From assembly GCF_900625025.1 (NCBI RefSeq), contig NZ_LR130577.1:124001-188000 (forward strand): a DNA stretch of 64,000 nt, read 5' to 3'. The translations under genes were made by a program, and so were the position numbers. The notes under the pieces were generated by a model. It saw only the letters and a program-made list of their open reading frames with translations. It was not told where the DNA came from and did no database searches. Source of the DNA: Lachnoclostridium sp. Marseille-P6806 (GTDB lineage: Bacteria > Bacillota > Clostridia > Lachnospirales > Lachnospiraceae). Below are positions 24,985 to 34,407 of this stretch, in pieces. Every line of letters starts with the position of its first letter. Positions within the stretch are counted from its first letter, which is position 1.

Positions 24985-27907
24985 TTCCGGCGCTCTGCTT
25001 TTCTCCGGAGCCGTCCCGTACAAGGAGCGGCGCCGCCGTGAACAGGAGCAGCATGGTCAGCGGATTTGAGAACTGGAACACCCATTCCACCATGCCCGCC
25101 ATCGCGAAGCCGACCGCCGCCGCCATCGGCAGCAGTCCGTCCGGGTCTCCCCGGTCTTTGCCGTAACTATAATATATTGCGCCCCGAATAAATGTCAAAA
25201 GCAAGACGGCGGCAAACAGAATCCCCACCGGGATCCCGTGATCGTAGGCCGCCTGCAGGAACGTATTGTGCGCATGGACGGCAGGCTCCCCGTCCTCCAG
25301 CTCCGCGTTCATGGTATCATGCCCCGTCATGTTGAGCTCCGCAAGATACGCCCGCCATATCGCCGTGCGGCCGTTGGAATAATCGTCTCTGTCTTCCGCT
25401 TCCGCTCCGGGCGGCACGCCCTCTCCTCCGGCGGCTCCGTCGTCTTCCGCTTCATGAGAGAGCCGCGCCCCGCCGTTCTCCCCGCCAGCCGACGCAAGGA
25501 GCGCCGCGGCCCGCACCGTCACACGGCTCTTCGGGAGAAAAAGCCCCGGAGGAGGGGACGAAAACTTCCCCAGATATCCCTCGTTCAGATCCGGTCCTAT
25601 CGTCTCCTCAACGGGAATTTCCCTCCCCTTGTAGTAGTCGTAGGAGCCCTCCTCGAGCCCGAGCATCTTGCTTCCGAACACCTGCGCAAAGCGCTCGATG
25701 CACATGTAATACATGGAATCCCAGTGCCGGCCCCGCAGAACGGCATCCGGGTATTTCTCAATCGCAAAGGTCCGCGGCGAACCGTTCACGGTGGAAAGAA
25801 TGCGCTGCATGGTGAACACCGCCGGGAACGCCAGAAGCACGGAGCAGATCATGGCGGAGAGAAACACCGCAAGGCGCCGGCAGAACATCGCCGCCGGGCC
25901 GGGAACCGTCGCTCCGGGAATCGCCGCGCCGCGCGCCGCTCCTCCGCGCACCGATCCCCCTCCCTGCATCCTCCGCCGCCCGAGAGACGCCGCGGGGAGC
26001 AGAACCATGGCCATCACGAGAACAGCAATCACGCCGGTTCTCGACATTGTAAACAGCAGGTAGACGGAGGCCGTCGCAAAAAGCGCCGTCTCTTTCCAGC
26101 AAAGGGCAAGGGCCCGGCGAAACGGCTCCCCCTCCGCGCGCCGCAGCGCCGTGAGAAAACGTCCCATAACCACCGCCTCAACCAGTGTCAGATACTCGGC
26201 CGTGATCGTGACCGTGTGAAAATTCATGGCAAAGCGCGTAAAAATAAATGAGAGAAACAGGCGGTGCGCCATACAGTAGACGACCATGACGACAAACTGA
26301 AGACAGACGCCGCCGCTGACAATGCGGAACCAGCGCGCCCGGTCCTCCCGAAAGCAGTACCGCACAAAAAGCATGACAAAGGCCACAGCAAACAAAACCG
26401 GCCACCATCGGGTATTGCGCCGGAGCACCAGCGCCGCGAGAAGAGCCGCCGCCGGGAGCGCGTACCACAGACAGAGCCGGAGCTTTCCCCCGCACCTGCC
26501 GCGCGCCGCAGCTCCCGCCAGATCTCCTGCAAGAAGAAGCAGCACCGGCACGGCCAGAATCAGCACCAGAATACCGGCGCGGAGTGCCGCCCGCTGTATA
26601 TCGGAATCCTCTCCCTGCAGACCGGCCGCATGAGTGAAATACCAGAACATCCCCGTCGGCGCGGCGCAAAAAAGCCACGCGCCGATCCATTTCCGGAGGA
26701 GCCTCTCCCACGACCATGAAAACAGAAGCATCAGAAGAAACGCGGCCGCCATGCGCCGCTCGAAGAGCATATGCTCATAGTCCGAAAGCGCATTCATGTA
26801 ATCGCAGCCGTACTGTATCACCAGCGCGACCATCAGCGTCTCCATACCGCAGCGGAGCTCTCCCGCAAGCCGCGGCGCCTGCGTGCGCTTCCGGCTGTCC
26901 CTGACCGCCTGCTCCGCCGGCCTGTGCCACAGCGCATACAGAGCGGCCAGCACGGTGATCACAATGCCGCACAGATAGAGCAGATTATCCGCCGCGCGGT
27001 CATCAAACAGGCGCATCGGCCAGACCGCAATGCAGGCCGCAAGGCCGGCGGCGGCAAGAAGCGGCGTCAGCACGGCGCGCAGGAAGCGGCGCGGTGTAGT
27101 GAATATATTCCATGTCGGGCGGAAGCGGAACAGAAGCTCCGTGAGCGCCGCGGCCGCCGCTCCCAGAAGCACCGCCGTCAGAAGAAGCGCTGCGGAAAAA
27201 AACGGGCCGGGCTTTTCTTTCCATGTAAAGCTCATCAGCATCAGATAGCCGTCGAGCACCGTATCCGACAGGGACGCTCTCTGCTCCTCCCCGCTGTCCG
27301 ATACCATATAGCTCCGATAGATTGACGCCTGAATCCCCGCGCTCTCCTCCACCGGAACGCCGAGCCCCACCCGGAAGCTCTCCGGGAGCGCCGGAGCCTC
27401 CGCCGCCGCGCTCTCCTCTGCCCTTTCCTCCGGCGAGGCGGAGGCCAGCGCTTTCTGCCTGTCGGTGACGGCCGTGAGCATGACATAATACTGCGTGCCC
27501 GGAACCGTATCGACATCCGCCGGCACCGTGACCCAGCCCGGCATCACCGGCGGCTCCGAGACAAATTCCTTGGCGATGACGGAGGACTTTCCGTCCGCGC
27601 CCACCTCGTACAGAACGGCCATCACATACGGCAGCTCATTCCACTCCGCCGCATAGAAGCGCAGCGCCTCCAGATGCGTTCCCTCCGCAAGAAAAAAGCT
27701 GCCCGCATCAAGCCCCGGCCGCAGCTCCTTAGAAACGCCGGCGAGATCCTGCCCCTGCGCATGCACGGCATAGCCTGTGACATGCTCCGTCCGCCATCTG
27801 CCAAGCGGCCCGAAAAACCAGACGGACAAAAGCACAAGAACAGTAATGAATGCAAAGCAGGCTGTTTTCAGCGAAATCTTTTTTTCCAGCATAATCCTCC
27901 GGATCAT
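24947..27907 (-). CDS. O-antigen polymerase/ligase-like membrane protein
   Basis: A very large (986-residue) polytopic protein. One N-terminal helix (ACFAFITVLVLLSVWFF) anchors an extracytoplasmic domain of about 180 residues, followed by some ten or more helices. The signature of the Wzy/WaaL family is near the end: AHNTFLQAAYDHGIPVGILF, preceded by a large outer loop (about 770-900). It probably polymerises or ligates lipid-linked repeat units outside the membrane. ATG 27907 overlaps the previous stop (ATGA) and has GGAG ahead. It is longer than typical Wzy proteins (about 400-600). Confidence 0.75.
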   Translation of the reverse strand: MIRRIMLEKKISLKTACFAFITVLVLLSVWFFGPLGRWRTEHVTGYAVHAQGQDLAGVSKELRPGLDAGSFFLAEGTHLEALRFYAAEWNELPYVMAVLYEVGADGKSSVIAKEFVSEPPVMPGWVTVPADVDTVPGTQYYVMLTAVTDRQKALASASPEERAEESAAAEAPALPESFRVGLGVPVEESAGIQASIYRSYMVSDSGEEQRASLSDTVLDGYLMLMSFTWKEKPGPFFSAALLLTAVLLGAAAAALTELLFRFRPTWNIFTTPRRFLRAVLTPLLAAAGLAACIAVWPMRLFDDRAADNLLYLCGIVITVLAALYALWHRPAEQAVRDSRKRTQAPRLAGELRCGMETLMVALVIQYGCDYMNALSDYEHMLFERRMAAAFLLMLLFSWSWERLLRKWIGAWLFCAAPTGMFWYFTHAAGLQGEDSDIQRAALRAGILVLILAVPVLLLLAGDLAGAAARGRCGGKLRLCLWYALPAAALLAALVLRRNTRWWPVLFAVAFVMLFVRYCFREDRARWFRIVSGGVCLQFVVMVVYCMAHRLFLSFIFTRFAMNFHTVTITAEYLTLVEAVVMGRFLTALRRAEGEPFRRALALCWKETALFATASVYLLFTMSRTGVIAVLVMAMVLLPAASLGRRRMQGGGSVRGGAARGAAIPGATVPGPAAMFCRRLAVFLSAMICSVLLAFPAVFTMQRILSTVNGSPRTFAIEKYPDAVLRGRHWDSMYYMCIERFAQVFGSKMLGLEEGSYDYYKGREIPVEETIGPDLNEGYLGKFSSPPPGLFLPKSRVTVRAAALLASAGGENGGARLSHEAEDDGAAGGEGVPPGAEAEDRDDYSNGRTAIWRAYLAELNMTGHDTMNAELEDGEPAVHAHNTFLQAAYDHGIPVGILFAAVLLLTFIRGAIYYSYGKDRGDPDGLLPMAAAVGFAMAGMVEWVFQFSNPLTMLLLFTAAPLLVRDGSGEKQSAGNEEESSGGNSFA

Positions 27908-29658
27908 AAGCCTTTCTCCGTCTCTTCTCCAAAGAACGCCCCCGCGGCCAGCGGCAAAAGAAACCAGAGCCAGACCACATACCGCGGCAGCGAGCAGGGC
28001 CCGAGAAGCACGGTGAGCCAGACAAGACCCGCCGGGAGAAAGGCCTGCGGAGCGCCGTATCTCCGCATGTCGAGACAGCCGAACATCAGGTACAGCGTGA
28101 GCCAGAAGAGAAAGCCCGGCGACAGAAGCCAGTGCAGCACCGGGATTTTCTGCGCCCGCACATCGAGAGAGAAGAAGCGGAAAAGGCTCTCCAGCCGCGG
28201 AGCGAGGGACTTCCGGATGCCGGGAACCTCCGTCTCAAAGCCGAAGTAAGAGCTGTCCCCGTAAGTAAACGTAAATACGCCGTTTCCCTTATAACAGTCG
28301 ATCACCGCCTCCGGATACCAGAAGCCGTAGGAGGTCATGAACCACGCGTTCAGATAACCCGCCGGATGCTGCAGGCCCTTGCGGAGCCAGAGCATCGCGT
28401 ATTCGCCGCGCCGCTCCTCATAGACCCGGTTGTTGAAATAATATTTAACCGGGTCCGAGAGCTTCGGCCTGTAATTTTTCCAGCTTTTTTCCGGCATCAG
28501 GGCCAGCATGAGAGCCCGCTCCTCCTCTGTGAAGCTCTTCTCATCATACACAAAGGTTCTCGCAAGCTGCTGAATCGGGACGGTGAGGATCTCCTGATGC
28601 TCTGTATTGACTGTCCTGGTCAATCCGGCCATTCCCCAGTTCATCCCCAGCGCGGCGAGGATCGGCGTCAGGGAGCAGACCGCCGCCAGAAGAACCCGGC
28701 GTCCTCCCCGCCGGTTCCAGAAAAGAAAAAAAAGCAGGAACACAGCATAGGCATAGAGTGCGTTGTAACGCAGCAAAAGCATCAGAGACGCTGCAAGAAT
28801 AAACAGAAGCCTGCGCCGTTTCGATCCCATGAGCCATTCGGGATCCCGGAAAAAACGCAGCAGCATCGCCGTCACCACCGCAAGCGCCGCACCGAAGAGG
28901 CCATCCTTGCAGCTGCAGAGGACAAACATGCTCACGGTTGGCACAAACGCCAAAAAAAGGCAGGAAATGACCCGCAGCGCGCGCGGGCAGCGAACAGCCC
29001 GCAGCGTCTCCAGCACATAGACAAAGGCCCCGGCGATCAGCATCATCTGCACCGCACTGTAAACAAAAATACCGGCATTCCATGAGCCTGTGAGCTTATG
29101 CACCGCCGTCACCGTTCCGCCCATGAAAAGCACATGCAGGAGCGGATGATGCGTCGTAAAGCGGCGCGTCAGTACCATATTCAGCTCTTCCTGCGCATCG
29201 TAGACAAAAAAGCCCGGAAAGACGGCAAGAAGCACCAGCAGATAAGAGAGACAGAGGAACCCCCAGACAAAAAGCCGCCGCTCCCACGCAGGCAGGGCGT
29301 CCCAGCGCCCCCACAGCGTCCCGGCATGCCGGCCGCGGCGCTTTCCGCCGCGTCTCTCGCTGCCTGAATACTCCCGCCGTCTCCCGCAGAACGCCTCGCA
29401 GAGCGCCCAGCCCGCGGGAGCGAGAATGGCGGTAAACATGCCCAGAAAGAGCATATTCCGCCACAGCCGCTGATCGTTAAACGGTATGCTGCCGTATTTT
29501 TCGAGCTTCCGGCCGATCATGAAAAAGAACGCGAAGAGCCCGCCGTACACCGCGCCGAGCACATAGCTCCGGCGGCTCCGGTACAGAAAAGCCTCCCATA
29601 TGGCGGCCTGCCCCCTGTGCCGCCCGGAATCTTCCCTTGTCCGCTGCTCCTTTGTCAT
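27904..29658 (-). CDS. Polytopic membrane protein, DUF6020-like
   Basis: 584 residues with about ten transmembrane helices and a conserved-looking segment FPGFFVYDAQEELNMVLTRR and THHPLLHVLFMGG after the fourth or fifth helix, reminiscent of the DUF6020 proteins of Clostridia. The acidic/His motif in the first outer loop is what GT-C glycosyltransferases use with polyprenyl-phosphate sugars, so a glycosyltransferase role is plausible but inferred. Both ends overlap neighbours by four bases (ATGA), so it is translationally coupled to the GT2 fusion upstream and the polymerase-like gene downstream. Confidence 0.55.
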   Translation of the reverse strand: MTKEQRTREDSGRHRGQAAIWEAFLYRSRRSYVLGAVYGGLFAFFFMIGRKLEKYGSIPFNDQRLWRNMLFLGMFTAILAPAGWALCEAFCGRRREYSGSERRGGKRRGRHAGTLWGRWDALPAWERRLFVWGFLCLSYLLVLLAVFPGFFVYDAQEELNMVLTRRFTTHHPLLHVLFMGGTVTAVHKLTGSWNAGIFVYSAVQMMLIAGAFVYVLETLRAVRCPRALRVISCLFLAFVPTVSMFVLCSCKDGLFGAALAVVTAMLLRFFRDPEWLMGSKRRRLLFILAASLMLLLRYNALYAYAVFLLFFLFWNRRGGRRVLLAAVCSLTPILAALGMNWGMAGLTRTVNTEHQEILTVPIQQLARTFVYDEKSFTEEERALMLALMPEKSWKNYRPKLSDPVKYYFNNRVYEERRGEYAMLWLRKGLQHPAGYLNAWFMTSYGFWYPEAVIDCYKGNGVFTFTYGDSSYFGFETEVPGIRKSLAPRLESLFRFFSLDVRAQKIPVLHWLLSPGFLFWLTLYLMFGCLDMRRYGAPQAFLPAGLVWLTVLLGPCSLPRYVVWLWFLLPLAAGAFFGEETEKGL

Positions 29659-31259
29659 GGCCGTTCCTCATGCCCCGTCCTGTCGTCGACCCCCTCCTGC
29701 TCCGTGGTTTCCCGGATCACATACTGGGGCGCGCGATTGACGGAAATATAGGTTCTCCCGATATACTCGCCTGCCATGCCCAACATCAGAATCGTCATGC
29801 CGCCGAAAAAGACAATGGCGGACATCAGCGCGGAAAAGCCGACCGGCACGCCGGGATTGACGATTTTTTTCACAACGGTATACACGCCGTAAAGTATTCC
29901 CAGCACCGCCGAGACGGACCCGACCGCGGTCGCAAAGCGCAGCGGCTTAATCGAAAATGCCGTAAAACCGTTCATCCACAGCGAGAGCAGCTTTGTCACC
30001 GTATAGCCGCTCTCCCCCATCACCCGCGCCCGGTGATGCACCGGAACATTGACGATATTGGTCGTCGTGCGCAGCACAAGACCGATCAGATAGGGGTAGC
30101 TGTTCTCATAGCGCAGCATCTCGAGCGCCACATAGCGGCGCATGGCAAAGTAGCTGGACACATACAGCTCCTTTGGCTTGCCGAGCAGACGGTGCGTCAT
30201 CTCCTCATTCATCCGCGTCCCGAAATTCCGGAAGCCGCCGTGCTGCTTGTGATCGTAGCGGGCGTAGACCACGTCCGCTCCCTCCTCGATCGCGGCCAGC
30301 AGCTTTCCCGCCTCATCGGGCGGCGTCTGCCCGTCGTCGTCGAGACAGACGATGCGGTCGCCCGCCGCCGCGCGGATCCCCGCCATCAGCGCCGCGTGCT
30401 GACCGAAATTCCGGGCAAGACAGATGCCCCGCCGCTTCACGGCCGGCGCGCCGCCGCCCGGGAGAGCCGTCCCGACCGCCGCGGCCTCATCGCTCTCCCG
30501 GCAGAGCGCCCGGATCGTATCCCACGCCGCGCCGCCGCAGCCGTCGTGCACCATGATGATCTCCGCCGCGTAGCGGGGAAGGGTTTGCATCGTCGCCTCG
30601 ATCTCGGCCACCACCCCCGAAAGCGTCGCCTCGCAGTGGTAGCAGGGAATCACAAAGCTGACAAGGAAGCGCGCCGCGCCGCCGGATGCGGCCGCCGGTC
30701 CCTCCGGAAACGGCGTGATATCCTCCGGGCGGATCTCCAGAAGATACATGTCCTGTCGGCCCCCGTCCGAGCACTCCACGTCCTCCAGAAGTCCCGTCCG
30801 CCGGTACCCCGCCCTCTCGTTGCTTTGAAGCGAGGGGATATTGTCCGTGAAAATGCGGCAGATGATGCGATCCACCGGAAACGCGCCAAAGGCCCAGCGC
30901 ATCCCGACCCGGATCGCCTCCGTCCCGAAGCCTTTCCCCGCCGCATCGTCCTCGCCGATGAAAAGCCCGTACTCGATTTCCCGGAGCTCCCGGTTCAGAT
31001 CCTGAAACACCATGCAGCCGATGGCCCGGCGCTCCCCGCCTCGCTCGTCCTTTTCGCAGATCATGAGCTGTGTCTTTCGCCCCGTCTCGATCTGCGTGCG
31101 GAAGTATTCCTCCTGCCCCTCGAGCGTAAAGGCCTCCCGGTACACGTAGCGCTCCCGGACACGTCCGTTGTTTCTCCACCGGACGACGCGCCCACAGTCT
31201 TCAAGCGTCATGGGGCGAAGCGCGATGCGCGGCCCCTCCGCGACAAAAGGTTCTCTCAT
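29655..31259 (-). CDS. GNAT acetyltransferase fused to GT2 polyprenyl-phosphate glycosyltransferase
   Basis: A 534-residue fusion. Residues 1-177 are a GNAT N-acetyltransferase (LRPMTLEDCGRVVRWRNN, IEYGLFIGEDDAAGKGFGTE as acetyl-CoA loop, SNERAGYRRTG), close in style to PseH-type amino-sugar acetyltransferases. After a linker (178-196), residues 197-430 are a family 2 glycosyltransferase (FLVSFVIPCYH, CLDDDGQTPPDE at 305-316), then two membrane helices (about 440-505), as in ArnC/GtrB proteins that make undecaprenyl-phosphate sugars. It suggests acetylation of an amino sugar coupled to its loading on lipid. Ends overlap or nearly touch neighbours. Confidence 0.8.
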   Translation of the reverse strand: MREPFVAEGPRIALRPMTLEDCGRVVRWRNNGRVRERYVYREAFTLEGQEEYFRTQIETGRKTQLMICEKDERGGERRAIGCMVFQDLNRELREIEYGLFIGEDDAAGKGFGTEAIRVGMRWAFGAFPVDRIICRIFTDNIPSLQSNERAGYRRTGLLEDVECSDGGRQDMYLLEIRPEDITPFPEGPAAASGGAARFLVSFVIPCYHCEATLSGVVAEIEATMQTLPRYAAEIIMVHDGCGGAAWDTIRALCRESDEAAAVGTALPGGGAPAVKRRGICLARNFGQHAALMAGIRAAAGDRIVCLDDDGQTPPDEAGKLLAAIEEGADVVYARYDHKQHGGFRNFGTRMNEEMTHRLLGKPKELYVSSYFAMRRYVALEMLRYENSYPYLIGLVLRTTTNIVNVPVHHRARVMGESGYTVTKLLSLWMNGFTAFSIKPLRFATAVGSVSAVLGILYGVYTVVKKIVNPGVPVGFSALMSAIVFFGGMTILMLGMAGEYIGRTYISVNRAPQYVIRETTEQEGVDDRTGHEERP

Positions 31260-31284
31260 CTGTCTCTCCCGTACTCTCTGCAGT

Positions 31285-33264
31285 CTACTCCGCGTTCACC
31301 GCGATCCGGTAGACTTCCCATGCCCCGCCGATCTCATCCGTCTTTTCCGGCATGACCGAAATTCCCCGGAATTCATACCAGTCTGTAAGCCAGCTCATAT
31401 CGCCGCCCGTTTCGATCACAAAAAAGACCGTGTCTCCGGAGATCAGCGCCGACGCCATATCCTCACAGCCAAGGGCCGCGAGCTTCTTTCTCCAGAGAGG
31501 GCTCCCGCAGACCCAGCCGCCCGCCAGATCATAGTTTGCCGGCCGTCCGGATCCGGAAAAGGCGCGGTTCTCTCCGAACATTTTTTCCGAGTAGGCGACC
31601 GTAGACATCACATCCGTGAAATAGACGTTCTCCGGATGCTCCGCGCAGTAGTCCATGTACGTCTCGCGGGGCGCATTGACCGTCCCGCGGTACATCGCCT
31701 CCTCCCTGACGCTCCGGAGCGCCGACGGGAGAAACAGCAGTCCCGCGGCAAGGAGCAGAAGCTCCGCAATTCTCCGATCCGTCCCGGACTCCGCGGGCGC
31801 ATCCGAATCCAACGCCTCATCCGGACCCGCGGACGCATCCGAATCCGCCGCCGTATCGGTCAGCCTCTCCGGCTTCCCCCGGCGCCCGAAGCGCTGTACC
31901 AGCCCGAAGAGGATCACAAACTCCGTAAAATAGAGGCTGTGCGTGATCCGCACCGGCGCACGCTCGCCGTAAAGGATGAAACCCCAGAGCGAGGAGCGGG
32001 CGGCAAACAGCAGAAGCCCGGAAAAAACAATCCGGAGAAGCACCGCCGGCCGTCTGTCGCGGAGATAGTCGGACGCCCCCATGAGAAGCAGGAGGACGTA
32101 GCCGCCAAGCACCAGCAGATTATACGGCCGGTCCGCCTCTCCGAGCAGATGATCCGCACTGTTCCAGAGCATGTTCCGAAACGCCGCGGAAACGCTCCGC
32201 CCGGAATGCCACCGCATCCCGGCGTACCCTGCGACCGCCTCGAGCCGATCCGCGTCAATGCTCTCATCAAGGCCGAAATTATAATTCTCAAGGAGAGCCG
32301 CCTGCTCCCCGCTCAGCCCGAGCAGCTCATAGGCGGCCTCGTTCCCTGCATAGGGCGGCACATGGTAGTAGTCGTAGAGCTCCGTCCGGGCGTCAAAGAA
32401 GCGCCGGAACGTGCGCCACTCCCCGCTCCGGTACGCGGCGGCGTCCGCAGCCCGCCCCGCGCCCAGTCCGAGCGCCATGAGAAGAAGCACAAGGCCGATC
32501 CCCGCGAGCGTTCTGCCCCGCAGGCAGTCCCGGAGCTTCCTCTCCCCCGCGCTTTGAAAGACGCCGAAGAGCGCCGCGACAAGCACAAGAGGCAGAAGAA
32601 GAAGCATCATCTCCGAACGGAGAAGATAGCCCGCAAAAATAAGAAGCAGCGACGGCAGGCAGGCTTTGACAAAGCCCCTCAAATATTCTCTGAGCCCCCG
32701 GCTCTCCTCCGTCCCGGGCAGGCGCATTGTCTGAAACAGAAAGGCCGCCGCCGCGGCGAGCATGCCGCAGGTCACGGTGTACTGGACATATACCAGATGC
32801 CAGAGCTGCATGACAAGGAGCGGAACAAGGAGGGCTGCCGCAGAAAGACATACAGAACGAATATCCCGCCTCCGTGCCGGCCGCTCCAAACGCTCGGGAG
32901 CGGGCTCCAGCAGACGCCGGAGAACCAGATACAGCGCGCCGAACTGAAAGAAAAGCAGAACCGCGCCGTATATGTCAAAGCGCCTGGCCGCTCCCCCGAG
33001 GCTCTGCGCCGCGCGGTACAGTCCCGCAATCAGCGCGGAAATCGGATAGAGCATCTGGATATTGTGCGTCTCCGGCGCCCCCGTGTAGCCTCCGGACAAC
33101 AGCTCTTTCATCATGACATCGTCATTGAGATCGAACCAGAAATCATGAAATACCGCCAGCGCCGTCCACAGCGCCGCCGTCGCCGCAAACGCGCACAGTC
33201 CCGGAAAGAAACGCTTTCCCCGCCGGCCGTTATTCCGCTGTTCCCGTGCCGCATCCTCTGCCAT
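31285..33264 (-). CDS. Large polytopic membrane protein (unknown, polysaccharide operon)
   Basis: 659 residues with about eleven transmembrane helices, an outer loop after the first helix (FHDFWFDLNDDVMMKELLSG) that contains paired acidic residues, and a C-terminal extracytoplasmic domain of about 150 residues. Between helices near 480-510 is a low-complexity Asp/Ala/Ser/Pro linker. The layout, first-loop acidic motif plus C-terminal outer domain, is that of GT-C-like glycosyltransferases. I do not recognise a named family. It lies six bases after the aminotransferase gene. Confidence 0.5.
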   Translation of the reverse strand: MAEDAAREQRNNGRRGKRFFPGLCAFAATAALWTALAVFHDFWFDLNDDVMMKELLSGGYTGAPETHNIQMLYPISALIAGLYRAAQSLGGAARRFDIYGAVLLFFQFGALYLVLRRLLEPAPERLERPARRRDIRSVCLSAAALLVPLLVMQLWHLVYVQYTVTCGMLAAAAAFLFQTMRLPGTEESRGLREYLRGFVKACLPSLLLIFAGYLLRSEMMLLLLPLVLVAALFGVFQSAGERKLRDCLRGRTLAGIGLVLLLMALGLGAGRAADAAAYRSGEWRTFRRFFDARTELYDYYHVPPYAGNEAAYELLGLSGEQAALLENYNFGLDESIDADRLEAVAGYAGMRWHSGRSVSAAFRNMLWNSADHLLGEADRPYNLLVLGGYVLLLLMGASDYLRDRRPAVLLRIVFSGLLLFAARSSLWGFILYGERAPVRITHSLYFTEFVILFGLVQRFGRRGKPERLTDTAADSDASAGPDEALDSDAPAESGTDRRIAELLLLAAGLLFLPSALRSVREEAMYRGTVNAPRETYMDYCAEHPENVYFTDVMSTVAYSEKMFGENRAFSGSGRPANYDLAGGWVCGSPLWRKKLAALGCEDMASALISGDTVFFVIETGGDMSWLTDWYEFRGISVMPEKTDEIGGAWEVYRIAVNAE

Positions 33265-33270
33265 ACCCGG

Positions 33271-34407
33271 TCACTTCTCCTGATAAAAATTCTTCAGCGC
33301 GGTGCAGATGACATGCACCTGCTCCTCCGTGAGCTGATGGAACATCGGCAGACGCAGCAGACGCTCACTCTCCCGCGTCGTGTACTCATCCTCGCCGTGG
33401 AAGCGGCCGAAGCGGAGCCCCGCGGGGGACGAGTGCAGAGGAATATAATGAAAGACGGCATAGACGCCGTTCTCTTTCAAAAACGCGATGAGCCGCTGCC
33501 TCTCCTCGAGATCCTTTGTCTTAATATAGAACATATGCGCGTTGTTGGTGCAGCCCTCCGGAATCACCGGCAGCTCGATTCTTCCGGCCTCCGCAAGAGG
33601 AAGAAGCTCCCGGCGGTACTGCTCCCAGCGGTCGATGCGGCTCTTTTGTATCTCATCCGCGACCGTGAGCTGCGCGCAGAGATACGCCGCGTTCAGCTCG
33701 CTCGGCAGATACGAGGAGCCGTAATTCATCCACGTGTATTTGTCGATCTCCCCGCGGAAATATTTGCTCCGGTTCGTCCCCTTTTCCCGCAGTATCTCCG
33801 CATCCTCGACGCGGTTCCTATCCTGTATGAGAAGAGCGCCGCCCTCGCCCATGGAGAGATTCTTCGTCTCATGAAAGCTGTAACAGCCGAACGCACCGAT
33901 GGTCCCCAGCGCTCTCCCGCGGTAGAAGGACATGACGGCCTGCGCCGCATCCTCGATCACGATAAGCCGGTGCCGCCGCGCAATATCCATGATCGCGTCC
34001 ATCTCACAGGCGACGCCCGCATAATGCACCAACGCGATCGCCCGGGTTCTGTCCGTGATCGCCGCCTCGATCTTCCGCTCGTCGATGTTCATCGTGTCCG
34101 GCCGGATGTCGACGAAGACCGGCACCGCGCCGCGGAGCACAAAGCAGTCCGCGGTCGACACAAAGGTAAAGCTGGGCATGATGACCTCCGCCCCCGCCTC
34201 GATCCCGGACAGATGCGCGGCCATTTCCAGCGCATGTGTGCAGGATGTCGTGAGTAGAGCGCGGGCGGTCCCGGTCCGTTCCTCGATCCACCGGCTGCAC
34301 CGCTCCGTAAACTCGCCGTCTCCGCTGATTTTATGATTGCCCTCCGCCGCCATGCGGAGATATTCCATTTCCGGTCCTGCATAGGGAGGGGTATTAAACG
34401 GTATCAT
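33271..34407 (-). CDS. rffA: dTDP-4-amino-4,6-dideoxygalactose transaminase
   Basis: PLP-dependent sugar aminotransferase (DegT/DnrJ/EryC1 family) that aminates the 4-keto sugar; in enterobacteria (RffA/WecE) it makes dTDP-Fuc4N. 378 residues with close similarity to that enzyme: MIPFNTPPYAGPEMEYL, VIMPSFTFVSTADCFVLRGA, HYAGVACEMDAIM, the PLP lysine in SFHETKNLSMGEGG and VFHYIPLHSSPAG near the end. The natural donor here could be a dTDP- or UDP-4-keto sugar. The start overlaps the upstream stop by four bases (ATGA). Confidence 0.87.
   Translation of the reverse strand: MIPFNTPPYAGPEMEYLRMAAEGNHKISGDGEFTERCSRWIEERTGTARALLTTSCTHALEMAAHLSGIEAGAEVIMPSFTFVSTADCFVLRGAVPVFVDIRPDTMNIDERKIEAAITDRTRAIALVHYAGVACEMDAIMDIARRHRLIVIEDAAQAVMSFYRGRALGTIGAFGCYSFHETKNLSMGEGGALLIQDRNRVEDAEILREKGTNRSKYFRGEIDKYTWMNYGSSYLPSELNAAYLCAQLTVADEIQKSRIDRWEQYRRELLPLAEAGRIELPVIPEGCTNNAHMFYIKTKDLEERQRLIAFLKENGVYAVFHYIPLHSSPAGLRFGRFHGEDEYTTRESERLLRLPMFHQLTEEQVHVICTALKNFYQEK

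Noticed and set aside
23077-25041. A 654-codon plus-strand open frame, and similar ones at 34434-36443 and 37446-39170
   Set aside because: They mirror the dehydratase, a membrane protein and the ABC transporter. Their translations are rich in Arg, His and Asp without hydrophobic cores or motifs.
31168-34257. A 1029-codon open frame on the plus strand
   Set aside because: It runs antisense to three minus-strand genes with clear protein features and overlaps. Arg/His/Pro-rich composition and lack of a ribosome site mark it as a by-product of high GC at third positions.
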